Assembly: GCA_041739275.1 (NCBI GenBank)
Contig: JBGSOF010000004.1
Coordinates: 62,001 to 126,000 of the forward strand
Length of the DNA: 64,000 bases
Source of the DNA: WGMI01 sp041739275
Lineage (GTDB): Bacteria > Bacteroidota > Bacteroidia > Flavobacteriales > Schleiferiaceae
Reading direction: 5' to 3'
In this document: piece after piece, positions 51,048-60,471 of the stretch
Layout of the letters: the number at the start of each line of letters is the position of its first letter
How positions within the stretch are numbered: the stretch's first letter is position 1
Translations under genes and position numbers: made by a program
The notes under the pieces: model-generated
What the model was told of the DNA's origin: nothing
Seen by the model: only the letters and a program-made list of their open reading frames with translations
Database searches by the model: none

Positions 51048-52594
51048 AAAGGCAGGTTTTGAATGGCATCGTGAATTCGCGATTCACTTTTTGTCTTGCC
51101 GAGCAGTTCGGCTATGGCAAAGGCCGAGGGCCCGGTGGTTCCCCCTGTCAATGCGATGCGGAGAATGGGTCCCAATACCCCGAAGCCAATGCCGCGATCG
51201 GCCAATACATCTTTAAAGGTCTGCTCGAGCAGTTCAGATTTAAAGAGCTCCGACTCGATGGATTCGTACCTATGGAGCAACTCCGTCAAATGATCTCCCG
51301 AATCGGCTTTCCACTTGGCCTTAATGGCATCGCCGTCATATGGAACGCGGTCTTCAAAAAAGTAAAGTCCCTCTTTGAGCAAGTCGTCTTTCAAGTATGC
51401 GCGCTCTTTGATCAAGCCACAGATATCGGCCAGTCGATCGGGCGTGTCAAGCTCCTTTTGCGCGAGTTGTGGGGCGATGTCTTTCGCCAGTTGTTCGTTC
51501 GTTCTGGAGCGGAGGTGCTGTTGATTAAACCAGCGCGCCTTTTCGAAGTCGAAACGAGCACCTGATTTGCTCACCCGGTCGAGATCAAAGGCATCGACAA
51601 GTTCAGCGAGCGAGAATATTTCGCGTTCGCCCCCCGGGTTCCATCCCAAAAAGGCGATCATATTGACAAACCCTTCGGCATAGAAGCCCATTTCGCGATA
51701 GCCGTTCGCGGTTTCGCCCGTTTCCTTGTTCTCCCAAAAAAGTGGAAAAACAGGAAAGCCGAGCCGATCGCCGTCCCTCTTGCTCAACTTGCCGTGGCCA
51801 TCGGGGCGCAACAAAAGCGGGAGATGGGCGAATTCGGGCATGACATCCTCCCATCCCAAAGAGCGGTACAACAAAACGTGAAGCGGCGCAGAGGGCAGCC
51901 ACTCTTCTCCTCGAATCACATGCGAGATTTCCATATGGAAGTCGTCCACCACATTCGCGAGGTGATACGTAGGCAGTCCGTCGCTTTTGAACAGGACTTT
52001 GTCGTCCATATTTTGAGTGTTGACACTTACCCACCCGCGAATGCGATCGTGAAAGCGCACCTCTTCGTTGCGTTCGAGTTTGAGTCGCACCACAAATGAG
52101 GCGCCGTCCGCAATTCGACTATTGACTTCTGAAGGCGAGAGGCTCAAAGAGTTCTTGAGCGAAGCGCGAGTAATTTGATTGTATTGAAAATTGGGATGCC
52201 CCGAAGCGGCCGCCCGGGCCCGAAGAGACTCGAGCTCTTCTTCGGTATCAAATGCGTAATAGGCCTTGCCCGTTGCCAAGAGGCGTTCAACCTGGGGCTT
52301 GTAAATTTCGCTGCGCTCCGACTGCCGATAGGGTTGATGGGGACCGCCGACCCAAGGAGATTCGTCGGGAATCAGCCCACACCATTCGAGCGATTGCCGG
52401 ATGTATTCCTCGGCTCCCGGGACAAAGCGATTTTGGTCTGTATCTTCGATGCGGAGCAAGAAGTCACCTCCGTGTTTCCGGGCAAATAGATAGTTGTACA
52501 GTGCGGTGCGAACTCCTCCCATATGGAGAGGTCCGGTCGGGCTCGGCGCAAAGCGCACACGAACCCGGCGGTCTAGGGCGTTGTTAACAGACAT
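51044..52594 (-). CDS. gltX: Glutamyl-tRNA synthetase
   Basis: A 516-residue class I synthetase. The HIGH equivalent is in APSPTGPLHMGG near residue 22, and the KMSKS equivalent KLSKRDGD is near 280. LLRIEDTDQNR is also typical. The presence of GatC in this window suggests that Gln-tRNA may be made through misacylated Glu-tRNA(Gln), which would need a non-discriminating enzyme; this is inference. The ATG lies 18 nt after a TATCTTTG element. Confidence 0.96.
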   Translation of the reverse strand: MSVNNALDRRVRVRFAPSPTGPLHMGGVRTALYNYLFARKHGGDFLLRIEDTDQNRFVPGAEEYIRQSLEWCGLIPDESPWVGGPHQPYRQSERSEIYKPQVERLLATGKAYYAFDTEEELESLRARAAASGHPNFQYNQITRASLKNSLSLSPSEVNSRIADGASFVVRLKLERNEEVRFHDRIRGWVSVNTQNMDDKVLFKSDGLPTYHLANVVDDFHMEISHVIRGEEWLPSAPLHVLLYRSLGWEDVMPEFAHLPLLLRPDGHGKLSKRDGDRLGFPVFPLFWENKETGETANGYREMGFYAEGFVNMIAFLGWNPGGEREIFSLAELVDAFDLDRVSKSGARFDFEKARWFNQQHLRSRTNEQLAKDIAPQLAQKELDTPDRLADICGLIKERAYLKDDLLKEGLYFFEDRVPYDGDAIKAKWKADSGDHLTELLHRYESIESELFKSELLEQTFKDVLADRGIGFGVLGPILRIALTGGTTGPSAFAIAELLGKTKSESRIHDAIQNLPL

Positions 52595-52612
52595 AAATGT
52601 GTTGTGGGCGCA

Positions 52613-52620
52613 CAAAGATA
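52613..52620 (-). promoter_or_regulatory. -7 promoter element TATCTTTG for gltX-folB
   Basis: An exact TAnnTTTG match 18 nt before the gltX ATG, the same octamer as at the Cys-rich and Sco1 genes. Confidence 0.55.
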
Positions 52621-52658
52621 GGCGCGCCAAACAGCCGAACAGTCCGCGAAGGCTGTGG

Positions 52659-52666
52659 TAAATTTG
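52659..52666 (+). promoter_or_regulatory. -7 promoter element TAAATTTG for the DUF4175 operon
   Basis: An exact TAnnTTTG match 7 nt before the ATG of the DUF4175 gene. Confidence 0.55.
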
Positions 52667-52673
52667 ATCCATT

Positions 52674-55600
52674 ATGGAAGATTGGAAACACGCGCTCAAG
52701 ACGGTCGCTCACAGGCGCGTGAGGCAAGATTTGCTGAGGTCGGCCATTCGCCTGCTTTGGATTGGCGGAGTGGGTTGGATGACGCTGGCGATTCTCGGGT
52801 ATGCGGGGCTCGAGTCTTTTGCTTGGCGCAGAGTCTTGTTTGGTGTTGGTCTTCTGGGGGCTTTGGCCCTGTTCATCGGTTCGATGGGAAATCCGTTGGC
52901 AAATTGGTTTCGTGTTCGATCCAGAGCCGATTTTAAGCTTTGGGCGCGTTGGGCCGGGCAACGGCAGCCGGGCGTCGCGGAGGAGGCCGCCAATTTGGTT
53001 GACTTAGACCTCAGTTTGGGCAAAGAAAAAAGCCCCTTGTTGGCGAAGGCGGTCGAGGAGCGTGGCGCGTCTGTATCGAGTCTGCCGTGGAAGCGTGAGT
53101 ATGCCCTGCGAGAATTGCGCAAGGATGCTCTTTGGCTGGTTCTTCCACTCGGCGCGCTCCTCTTGATTCAGTTGAGTGGGCGTTGGGAGGTTTTGCGCAC
53201 CGGGTCTCAGAGTGTCTTGGCCTACAACCGCCCCCTCGCTCCGCCCCCATTTGTTTTTGATTCGATCGGTCTTCCCCAGCATGCCATTGAAGGAGAGAAG
53301 GTGCATATCGTGGCGCGCTTGAGCGGACGGAGCCTGCCCGATCGATTGTGGTTTTCGGTGTCTCAGGGCGAGCGGGTACTGATGAAGGCCACTTCTACGG
53401 GCACGTACGAGGCCAGTTGGACCGCGCGCACAGGCACCCATGAGATTCGTTTGGAGACCGAGCATATAAAGTCAGAACCGCGCTCTGTTGAAGTTTTTGG
53501 CGAAGCTGGTTTGTGGGTTCAGGAGGTTCGATATCGTTTCCCGGCCTATACGGGCATGGAGTCGCGCGTCGGTGCCTTTGAATCGGCTGTTGTGGTTCCA
53601 CGTGGAACACAGATTGATTGGATCGTCGAAACGCGGAATGTTGTTTTGAGCACGATGTTATGGGAAGACGAGTTCGGACCCAAAGAAATCTCGTCTCGAA
53701 AACAGGTTCTGGACCGTGGGCGGGTGGTGTTTTCGTACGAAGGTGCCTATGGTCAAAAGGGAAATTCCCTGCACCAGGATATCGAGGTCATCGGCGACGA
53801 ACCGCCCCGCATTGATGTGATTGAAACGCGTTCGAGTGATTCGTCAAGATATGTCCTTCGGTTTGCCGACGATTATGGATTTAGGGGCCTATATGTCGAG
53901 TTTGAGCGGGCCGATCAAGAGCCGTTGCGCGAGCTTGTACGCAAGCCTTCGGGTTTGTCGGGTGAGGCTGTTTTAGAGTTTTCAATCGAAGAATTGCTCC
54001 GGTCTTCCACAAAGTCTCTTCGTTTTGTTCTCGAGGACAACGATGCGATTTCGGGTTTTAAAGAGAGCAAAAGCCCTTGGTTTGTCTTTGAGATCATCGA
54101 CGATCTCGAACGCTTAGATCGGGCATCTCAATCTATGGGGACTTGGTCTTCTGCCAACAAGGAGAGTAAAGACGCCGAAGACAAGGCAGAGCAACTGGAA
54201 CAAGGGCTCAAGATGGAGAGCGTTTCTGCCCTCAATTGGAAGCAAAAGAACGCGGTGGTCGAACAGAGAGAGGCTCTGCGCAAGGAACGCGAACAGCGCG
54301 CGCAAAGGCTGGAGAACATGGCAAAAGCACTCGATGAGATCGATAAGACCAGGGCAGAAGATGAACGAGATAAAGAGCTCAGGGAAGAAATGCAGAGAGC
54401 TTCGGAGTCTTTGGATCGCGACTTGAGCCGAGAACAGCTCGAAAAGCAAAAAGAACGGGCGGCAGAGATGTTGAAAAAGCTCTCAGAAGAGCGACAAAAA
54501 GCAGAGGAGGAGCGGATGTCTGAAGAACGCTTGCTGGAGTTGCTCAAGCGCGAATCTGTCGACGCCCAGTTTGGCGCCTTGCGCGAGGAGGTGCGTGCTT
54601 TATCGGTCGAAGAGCGCAAGCTTTCAGAAGAGAGCGCCGGTGCCAAAGAGCAAGAAGCGCAGGAGGCTCTCAAACGGCGAATGGAGGATGTGAATGCGAA
54701 ATACGAAGAGTTGCTTCAAGAGAATCGTTCGCTCGAAAAGCCGTTCGAGATCGAAGAGCTCAAAGGCGATCGGTTAGAGGCGGAGCAAAAAATGAAAGAG
54801 GCGGCGGAACAGTCTAAAAAAGGAGACGGCAGCGAGAATAAGATGCAAAAAGAGAGTGCGGAAAGTCTCGAGAAATTGGCCGAACAGATGGACGCGATGT
54901 CTGCCAGCATGGATGCGGCCGCTCAAATGGAAAATATTCAGGATCTCAAGCAGATTCTGGACAATCTGCTGGTGTACAGCCGCGGTCAAGAAGCCTTGTC
55001 TGCCAAGCTTCAGCGGATGAGTCCGTCTGAACCCGGTCTCGAGCGCTCCATGGCCGAAGAGCAGCGTTTGATACAGGGCTCGAGAATTATTCAAGACAGT
55101 TTGCAGGCACTGGCGAAGCGAACGCCTATGGTGGGTCAAAAGATCTTCGAGGAGTTGGGAAAGATGGATCAAGCGGCCCAGCGATCGGCTGAAGAAATGG
55201 CCGAGCGAGAAATTGCACGGGCGTCGTCGAGTACCCGTTACGCCATGACTGCTGCGAACGAGCTGGCTGTGATGCTCGATCAAAGCCTTCAAAACATGCA
55301 GAGCATGATGCAGGAGTCGTCGGGTAAAGGGCAATGCAGCAAACCGGGAGGCTCTAAGCCGAGTCCCGGGCAATCGAACAAGCCGAGCCCATCGAAGATG
55401 AAAGCATTGCAAGAGCAACTGATGAAGGGCATGGAGGGTCAAAAGGGCAAGGAAGGGGAGGATGGTGAAGAGGGCAAAGGAGAGAAAGGCAAGGGCCGGA
55501 GGTCTCAGTCGAAAAGTGCCGGCGAGTATGGAGAACTGCTACGGCAGCAAGAAGAACTCCGCCGGATGCTCGAATCGCTGCTCGAATCAGAAGAAGCGGG

Positions 55601-55925
55601 GATCAATGGAAGCACGGGGCAAAAAATGCTCGAGATGATGAAAGAGAGCGAACGAGAACTCGCAGAACAAAGACTGCAGCCCCGTTCGCTGAGCCGTCAA
55701 AAAGAGATTATGAGTCGATTGCTCGAAAGCGAGAAAGCCGAGCGCAGTCGCGGAGAAGACGAAAAGCGCGAGAGCAAAGAGGGTCAAGTGCAACAGGAAG
55801 CGGGCAGTTCTTGGAAAGAAAAAGACCCGCAATCTCTAGATGAGCTCGAAGGATTGAAACTCGACCCCATTCGCTTTAGTCCTTATTACAGAGAGCGAAT
55901 TTTAGAGTGGCAAACCGAGCGATGA
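52674..55925 (+). CDS. DUF4175 family membrane protein with long charged coiled coil
   Basis: A 1083-residue protein. Membrane helices lie at about 23-45, 45-65 and 145-165. A beta-rich region (about 185-480) follows, with segments such as GLWVQEVRYRFPAYTGMESR. A very long Glu/Arg/Lys coiled coil runs from about 490 to 900, then a Gly/Ser/Lys low-complexity linker (GKGQCSKPGGSKPSPGQSNK) and more coil to the end. This matches DUF4175, a Bacteroidetes family of unknown function. First gene of an operon with ybeY and mnmG; a role linked to gliding or the envelope is possible but not shown. Confidence 0.82.
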   Translation: MEDWKHALKTVAHRRVRQDLLRSAIRLLWIGGVGWMTLAILGYAGLESFAWRRVLFGVGLLGALALFIGSMGNPLANWFRVRSRADFKLWARWAGQRQPGVAEEAANLVDLDLSLGKEKSPLLAKAVEERGASVSSLPWKREYALRELRKDALWLVLPLGALLLIQLSGRWEVLRTGSQSVLAYNRPLAPPPFVFDSIGLPQHAIEGEKVHIVARLSGRSLPDRLWFSVSQGERVLMKATSTGTYEASWTARTGTHEIRLETEHIKSEPRSVEVFGEAGLWVQEVRYRFPAYTGMESRVGAFESAVVVPRGTQIDWIVETRNVVLSTMLWEDEFGPKEISSRKQVLDRGRVVFSYEGAYGQKGNSLHQDIEVIGDEPPRIDVIETRSSDSSRYVLRFADDYGFRGLYVEFERADQEPLRELVRKPSGLSGEAVLEFSIEELLRSSTKSLRFVLEDNDAISGFKESKSPWFVFEIIDDLERLDRASQSMGTWSSANKESKDAEDKAEQLEQGLKMESVSALNWKQKNAVVEQREALRKEREQRAQRLENMAKALDEIDKTRAEDERDKELREEMQRASESLDRDLSREQLEKQKERAAEMLKKLSEERQKAEEERMSEERLLELLKRESVDAQFGALREEVRALSVEERKLSEESAGAKEQEAQEALKRRMEDVNAKYEELLQENRSLEKPFEIEELKGDRLEAEQKMKEAAEQSKKGDGSENKMQKESAESLEKLAEQMDAMSASMDAAAQMENIQDLKQILDNLLVYSRGQEALSAKLQRMSPSEPGLERSMAEEQRLIQGSRIIQDSLQALAKRTPMVGQKIFEELGKMDQAAQRSAEEMAEREIARASSSTRYAMTAANELAVMLDQSLQNMQSMMQESSGKGQCSKPGGSKPSPGQSNKPSPSKMKALQEQLMKGMEGQKGKEGEDGEEGKGEKGKGRRSQSKSAGEYGELLRQQEELRRMLESLLESEEAGINGSTGQKMLEMMKESERELAEQRLQPRSLSRQKEIMSRLLESEKAERSRGEDEKRESKEGQVQQEAGSSWKEKDPQSLDELEGLKLDPIRFSPYYRERILEWQTER

Positions 55926-56368
55926 GTCGAGTTAAAATTGAGTGGACGCCGCCGGAACTTTGGTCGAATCACCCGCTTTTGAGCTATACTTCTTGGCTGC
56001 ATGCCTTGTGCGCAAGCGAAGCATTTCGTCTCAAGCGCTTGGTGTTCTGCGCGGTGTCTGACGACGAACTGCTCGAAAAGAACCAGGCTTTCTTGGAGCA
56101 TTCAGACTACACAGATGTCTTGAGTTTTAGCTATGCCTCAGCAGATGGCGTCATCGAAGGAGAAGTGTGGATTAGTTTAGATCGAATTCGAGACAACGCT
56201 TTGAAGCGCGGCATTTCAGAAAAGAATGAATGGTTAAGGGTGATGGCACATGGGCTTTATCACCTTTCGGGCATGACCGACAAACTCTTGTCGGATCGCC
56301 TAGCAATGAGGACGAAAGAGGGTCGAGCGATAGATTTATACGAGCAAATGTTTCACGTGGAACAATGA
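55922..56368 (+). CDS. ybeY: Endoribonuclease YbeY (rRNA maturation)
   Basis: A 148-residue metal-dependent RNase needed for 16S rRNA 3' processing. The motif VMAHGLYHLSGMTDK gives two His ligands; the third, His in most bacteria, is Asp here, which is the usual Bacteroidetes form (HGxLHLxGYKDK). NQAFLEHSDYTDVLSFSY and GEVWISLDRI match the family. The ATG overlaps the DUF4175 stop, and the stop overlaps the mnmG start (ATGA in both cases). Confidence 0.92.
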   Translation: MSRVKIEWTPPELWSNHPLLSYTSWLHALCASEAFRLKRLVFCAVSDDELLEKNQAFLEHSDYTDVLSFSYASADGVIEGEVWISLDRIRDNALKRGISEKNEWLRVMAHGLYHLSGMTDKLLSDRLAMRTKEGRAIDLYEQMFHVEQ

Positions 56369-58257
56369 AGAGCGAAACCTACGATGTAATTGTGGTTGGA
56401 GCCGGGCACGCGGGCTGCGAGGCCGCGGCGGCCGCTGCGCGAATGGGGTCGAAAACTCTGATGATCACCATGAATCTTCAGACCATCGGGCAGATGAGCT
56501 GCAACCCGGCCATGGGTGGGGTCGCCAAAGGTCAAATCGTTCGAGAAATCGACGCACTGGGCGGGCTGTCGGGAATTATTGCCGATCGAACAGCCGTACA
56601 GTTCAGAATGCTGAATCGTTCCAAGGGTCCCGCCATGTGGTCGCCCAGAACCCAGAACGACCGCTGGCGGTTTGCCGAAGAATGGAGACTCGAGCTTGAA
56701 GCTATTGAGCAGTTGTCTTTTTATCAAGACACAGTTGTTTCGCTTGAGATCAAGTCAGAGGCTGTCTGCGGAGTGTACACGGCCACTGGGATGTACTTCG
56801 AATGCAAAGCCGTCGTGCTGACCAACGGCACGTTTTTGAACGGTTTGATGCACATAGGCGAACGCAATTTTAAAGGCGGTCGCGCCGCTGAGCGCCCGGC
56901 AACGGGCTTAACCGAACAACTGAGTTCCTTGGGCTTCGAAACCGGGCGCATGAAGACCGGAACACCTCCGAGAATCGACGGGAGAAGCTTGGATTACTCA
57001 AAATTTGAAGAGCAAAAGGGAGACGTCGATCCGGGTAAATTCTCTTTTTTGCCTTCCGACAAACCCAAAGATCAGCTGAGTTGCTGGATCGCCTATACGG
57101 GTCCGGAGGTGCACGAGATTCTGAGAACAGGGTTTGATCGGTCGCCTATGTTTTCGGGCCGAATTCAAGGTTTGGGGCCGCGATACTGCCCGAGTATTGA
57201 AGACAAAATCGATCGATTTGCCGACAAAGACCGACACCAACTGTTCGTAGAACCCGAAGGTTGGCGCACCATCGAAGTCTACTTGAACGGCTTTTCGACC
57301 AGTCTTCCTCAGGAAGTGCAGATCGAGGCGCTCCGCCAGATTCCCGGTTTTGAGCGCGTTCGATTGTTTCGGCCGGGATATGCCATAGAATACGATTACT
57401 TCCCCCCAATCCAGCTCAAGCACAGCTTGGAGACCAAGTTGATTTCGGGTCTGTATTTCGCGGGGCAAATCAACGGAACCACGGGTTACGAAGAGGCCGC
57501 AGGTCAAGGTTTGATGGCGGGAATCAATGCACACCGCAAGATTCTCGGGCTCGACTCGGTCGAACTCGGCAGAGATCAAGCGTATATCGGCGTGCTCATC
57601 GACGACCTCATCACCAAGGGTACCGAAGAGCCTTATCGCATGTTTACCTCAAGGGCTGAGTTTCGAATCTTGCTCAGACAAGACAATGCCGACCGGAGGT
57701 TGACTCCCTTGGGGCGCTCGATCGGTTTAGCAAGCGATGCTCGCTTGCAGCGGCTGCAGAAAAAAGAGCGCGGTGTGGCAGATCTCGAAAAAGGCTTGTC
57801 GGAGCTGGGCCTGGAACCCGCAGAAATCAATCCCGTTTTAGAATCGCAAGAGAGCGCCCCGGTAGACCAGCGCATTCGAGCCTTGGGGCTGTTGGGTCGC
57901 CCCGGAATTGGCTGGAAAACCCTCGGGCAATGCGAGCCTGTCGAACGCTTTCTGAGAGATTGGCGGGTTTCGTTCCACGCTGATGAGGAGCTCGAGAACG
58001 AGGTGCTCGAACAGCTCGAAATCGGGTATAAATACTCGGGATACATTGAGCGAGAGCGAATCAACGCCGAAAGGGTACGAAGCTTGGAAGATTTGCGGAT
58101 TCCCGATCGATTTGACTTCGACTTGGTGACCGCCCTAAGCATTGAATCGCGCCAAAAGCTGGGGCGCATTCGTCCGGCAACCCTCGGACAAGCCTCGAGA
58201 ATAAGTGGGGTGTCTCCTGCCGACATTCAAGTTTTAATGGTGCGGCTCGGTCGCTGA
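56365..58257 (+). CDS. mnmG: tRNA uridine-5-carboxymethylaminomethyl synthesis enzyme MnmG
   Basis: A 630-residue FAD enzyme that, with MnmE, modifies wobble U34 of several tRNAs. FAD-binding GAGHAGCEAAAAAARMG, the MSCNPAMGGVAKG motif, GMKTGTPPRIDGRSLDY-like residues, and the C-terminal YSGYIERERINAER all match. The start overlapping the ybeY stop gives the usual N-terminus (YDVIVVGAGHAG). Confidence 0.96.
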   Translation: MKSETYDVIVVGAGHAGCEAAAAAARMGSKTLMITMNLQTIGQMSCNPAMGGVAKGQIVREIDALGGLSGIIADRTAVQFRMLNRSKGPAMWSPRTQNDRWRFAEEWRLELEAIEQLSFYQDTVVSLEIKSEAVCGVYTATGMYFECKAVVLTNGTFLNGLMHIGERNFKGGRAAERPATGLTEQLSSLGFETGRMKTGTPPRIDGRSLDYSKFEEQKGDVDPGKFSFLPSDKPKDQLSCWIAYTGPEVHEILRTGFDRSPMFSGRIQGLGPRYCPSIEDKIDRFADKDRHQLFVEPEGWRTIEVYLNGFSTSLPQEVQIEALRQIPGFERVRLFRPGYAIEYDYFPPIQLKHSLETKLISGLYFAGQINGTTGYEEAAGQGLMAGINAHRKILGLDSVELGRDQAYIGVLIDDLITKGTEEPYRMFTSRAEFRILLRQDNADRRLTPLGRSIGLASDARLQRLQKKERGVADLEKGLSELGLEPAEINPVLESQESAPVDQRIRALGLLGRPGIGWKTLGQCEPVERFLRDWRVSFHADEELENEVLEQLEIGYKYSGYIERERINAERVRSLEDLRIPDRFDFDLVTALSIESRQKLGRIRPATLGQASRISGVSPADIQVLMVRLGR

Positions 58258-58282
58258 GTGTAATTATTCTCATTTTTACGAA

Positions 58283-59164
58283 GTGGTACACACAACGACT
58301 TGCCCTTGCTGCGGCTCGGGTCAATTGGAAGCTTGGATTCAAGCAAGCGATTTTAGGGGTTCACAAGAGCGCTTTACAATTGTAAAATGCATTCAATGTG
58401 GCTTGGGAATAACGAGCCCCCGCCCTGGCGATTCCGAGTTGGGCAATTATTATCCGAAAGCCGATTACGTTTCGCATCAAGCCAAGCCGAAGAGCTTGTT
58501 CGACCGCGTGTATTTTGCGGTTCAGCAGCGCAATTTGGTGTTCAAGCACCGCGTGATCTCCGGTCGCCAAAGGCCCGGTCGACTGCTCGACTACGGATGC
58601 GGGGCCGGGAGTTTTGCGCATTTCATGCAGGAGCGTTCGTGGACGGTAGAGGGCGTGGAGATCGATTCCAATGCGGCGCGAATTGCCTCTGAGCGCTTGT
58701 CGACCGAAGTGCGCTCCCCCGACCTCTGGAAGCCCGAACCCGACCGATTCGATCTCATCACACTCTGGCACGTTCTCGAGCACTTACCCGATCTCGATCA
58801 GCGCCTATCTGATTTTTATAAAGCGCTTCGGCCCGGGGGCATATTGTTGATTGCGGTTCCAAATACCGCCTCGTACGATCGTTCATTTTACAGAGCGCAT
58901 TGGGCGGCATGGGATGTGCCGATCCACCTATGGCATTTTCAGCGACTGAGCATTCGAAGGCTCTTTGAGCGCAAGGGTTTTGAAGTGGCGGGAGAAGTTC
59001 CCATGCCCTTCGATTCATTTTACATTTCGATGTTGAGCGAGCGAAATCGCAAAAACCCCATTTGGTGGATTTCCGGTGTCTTTCGGGGGTGGGTGAGCAA
59101 AAATCGATCGAAACACACGAAAGAAGGCTCGAGCATGATTTGGTTTGCAAAGAAGCCCGAATAA
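58283..59164 (+). CDS. Class I SAM-dependent methyltransferase with N-terminal zinc site
   Basis: A 293-residue protein. A zinc-ribbon-like N-terminus (C7, C10, C36, C39) precedes a SAM-binding Rossmann domain (about 95-220) with LLDYGCGAGSF and GVEID. FDLITLWHVLEHLPD is like UbiG/Cobalamin-type methyltransferases acting on sugars or quinones. Substrate unknown. It follows mnmG after 25 nt and so is probably the last gene of that operon. Starts at GTG. Confidence 0.85.
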   Translation: MVHTTTCPCCGSGQLEAWIQASDFRGSQERFTIVKCIQCGLGITSPRPGDSELGNYYPKADYVSHQAKPKSLFDRVYFAVQQRNLVFKHRVISGRQRPGRLLDYGCGAGSFAHFMQERSWTVEGVEIDSNAARIASERLSTEVRSPDLWKPEPDRFDLITLWHVLEHLPDLDQRLSDFYKALRPGGILLIAVPNTASYDRSFYRAHWAAWDVPIHLWHFQRLSIRRLFERKGFEVAGEVPMPFDSFYISMLSERNRKNPIWWISGVFRGWVSKNRSKHTKEGSSMIWFAKKPE

Positions 59165-59280
59165 TTGCCCTTAAACCGAAAAACCCCCCTCGCGGGCACA
59201 GCACCCCTCCGGCAGAAAGATCTCGGCTCAGACCGCAAATAAAAGGGGTCGAAAAATGAGCGTAACGGCGTACAAATCGC

Positions 59281-60405
59281 TTAAGCGCGCTGTGTTTTTT
59301 TCAACAAGCGCTCAGAGATCTCCAAACTGAGGTCGAAAAGCAGGAGCTTGAGATAGAGGTTGCGCTCAATGTCTCGAAGTGCTCGATCCATAGCAGTCAA
59401 AATATGGTCGGTTCGATCGGCATCGAAAAATCCGATGAATCGATCCCACTGAAGACCTGCATCGGCCAACTCAGGCGGAGCTTCGATTTCTCCGAACAAA
59501 CGCGCGCGCACGGCATCTCGAATCCAGCGAGAGCACAACTCGAGAAACGTTTTGATTTCTTCTCGCCCCCAGCCGGCCATCAGTTCAGCAAATCGCAACA
59601 TCTCTGCAGAATTGCGCGTGGCACAAAAGCGCATCCACCGGGCAAAGTGTTTTGCGGAATCGCGATGGGAAACACTTCCCGTAACCAACTCGAGCGCCCT
59701 GCCCGGAGATCCATCGCACCAACGCGGAGCAGAACCTGCGACATGCCCTGAGCGGGTGAGCCACGATTCGATTTCAGAAGGGGCGAATGGAGCCAGTACG
59801 TGTACCTGGCAGCGGCTCAATACAGTGGGCAAGAGTTCTTCAACAGCCCCACCCGCCAGCAGAAAGACCAATCCGGGTTCGGGTTCTTCGAGCAATTTCA
59901 GCAGCTTGTTTGAAGCGCTGAGGTTCATTTTGACCGGCATCCACATCAACACAATGCGCAATCCGCCACTGAAGGATTTCAGAGAAGCCGTGTGCCTGAT
60001 TTTCTCAGCCTCACCCGCCCCAATCAATCCCTGCTTGTTTCCGAGCTCCGCGCGTTGAAGGAACTCCTGTAACTCCATCCACGGATTTTCGAGCAGGACA
60101 CTTCGCCACAAGCCTTCCCAATCGGTGTCGCGCCGTTCTTTTTCGTTACCCGCCATCGGATAAATCCAGTGCAAGTCGGGGTGCCCGCCGCGGTCGAGCA
60201 ACACACACGAATCGCATTGACCACAGGCATCGAAATCTGAAGGAGCTCTGCAGAGAAGGTATCGCGCAAAGGCAAACGCGGTTGGAAGGGCGCCAAACGA
60301 ACCGCGCTCGGCGAAGAAATGGGCATGCGCCACTTTGCCGCTGCGGCTCGAGCCGCGCAAAGCATCGTAAAAGGCCGGATTGTCGGGAAGGTTTGCGAAA
60401 TACAC
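59281..60405 (-). CDS. holB: DNA polymerase III delta-prime subunit
   Basis: A 374-residue clamp-loader subunit of the AAA+ family. As usual for delta-prime, no full Walker A is seen. A zinc module CGQCDSC (near 60-66), the SASNKLLKLLEEPEPG motif and the TVLSRCQ sensor 1 (SRC) are all present. Starts at GTG. It is divergent from pgk, with 66 nt between the starts. Confidence 0.9.
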   Translation of the reverse strand: MYFANLPDNPAFYDALRGSSRSGKVAHAHFFAERGSFGALPTAFAFARYLLCRAPSDFDACGQCDSCVLLDRGGHPDLHWIYPMAGNEKERRDTDWEGLWRSVLLENPWMELQEFLQRAELGNKQGLIGAGEAEKIRHTASLKSFSGGLRIVLMWMPVKMNLSASNKLLKLLEEPEPGLVFLLAGGAVEELLPTVLSRCQVHVLAPFAPSEIESWLTRSGHVAGSAPRWCDGSPGRALELVTGSVSHRDSAKHFARWMRFCATRNSAEMLRFAELMAGWGREEIKTFLELCSRWIRDAVRARLFGEIEAPPELADAGLQWDRFIGFFDADRTDHILTAMDRALRDIERNLYLKLLLFDLSLEISERLLKKTQRA

Positions 60406-60444
60406 TGCTGTGTCAAAAGTCTAAAGAATCGGCTTTGTAGCGGT

Positions 60445-60452
60445 TATTTTTG
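60445..60452 (+). promoter_or_regulatory. -7 promoter element TATTTTTG for pgk
   Basis: An exact TAnnTTTG match 19 nt before the pgk ATG. Confidence 0.55.
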
Positions 60453-60471
60453 AAACAAAATCGAAAACCGG

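Noticed and set aside
55922..56368. Apparent loss of the third metal-binding His of YbeY
   Set aside because: Asp at this place is the usual form in Bacteroidetes YbeY proteins, so it is not a sign of inactivity.
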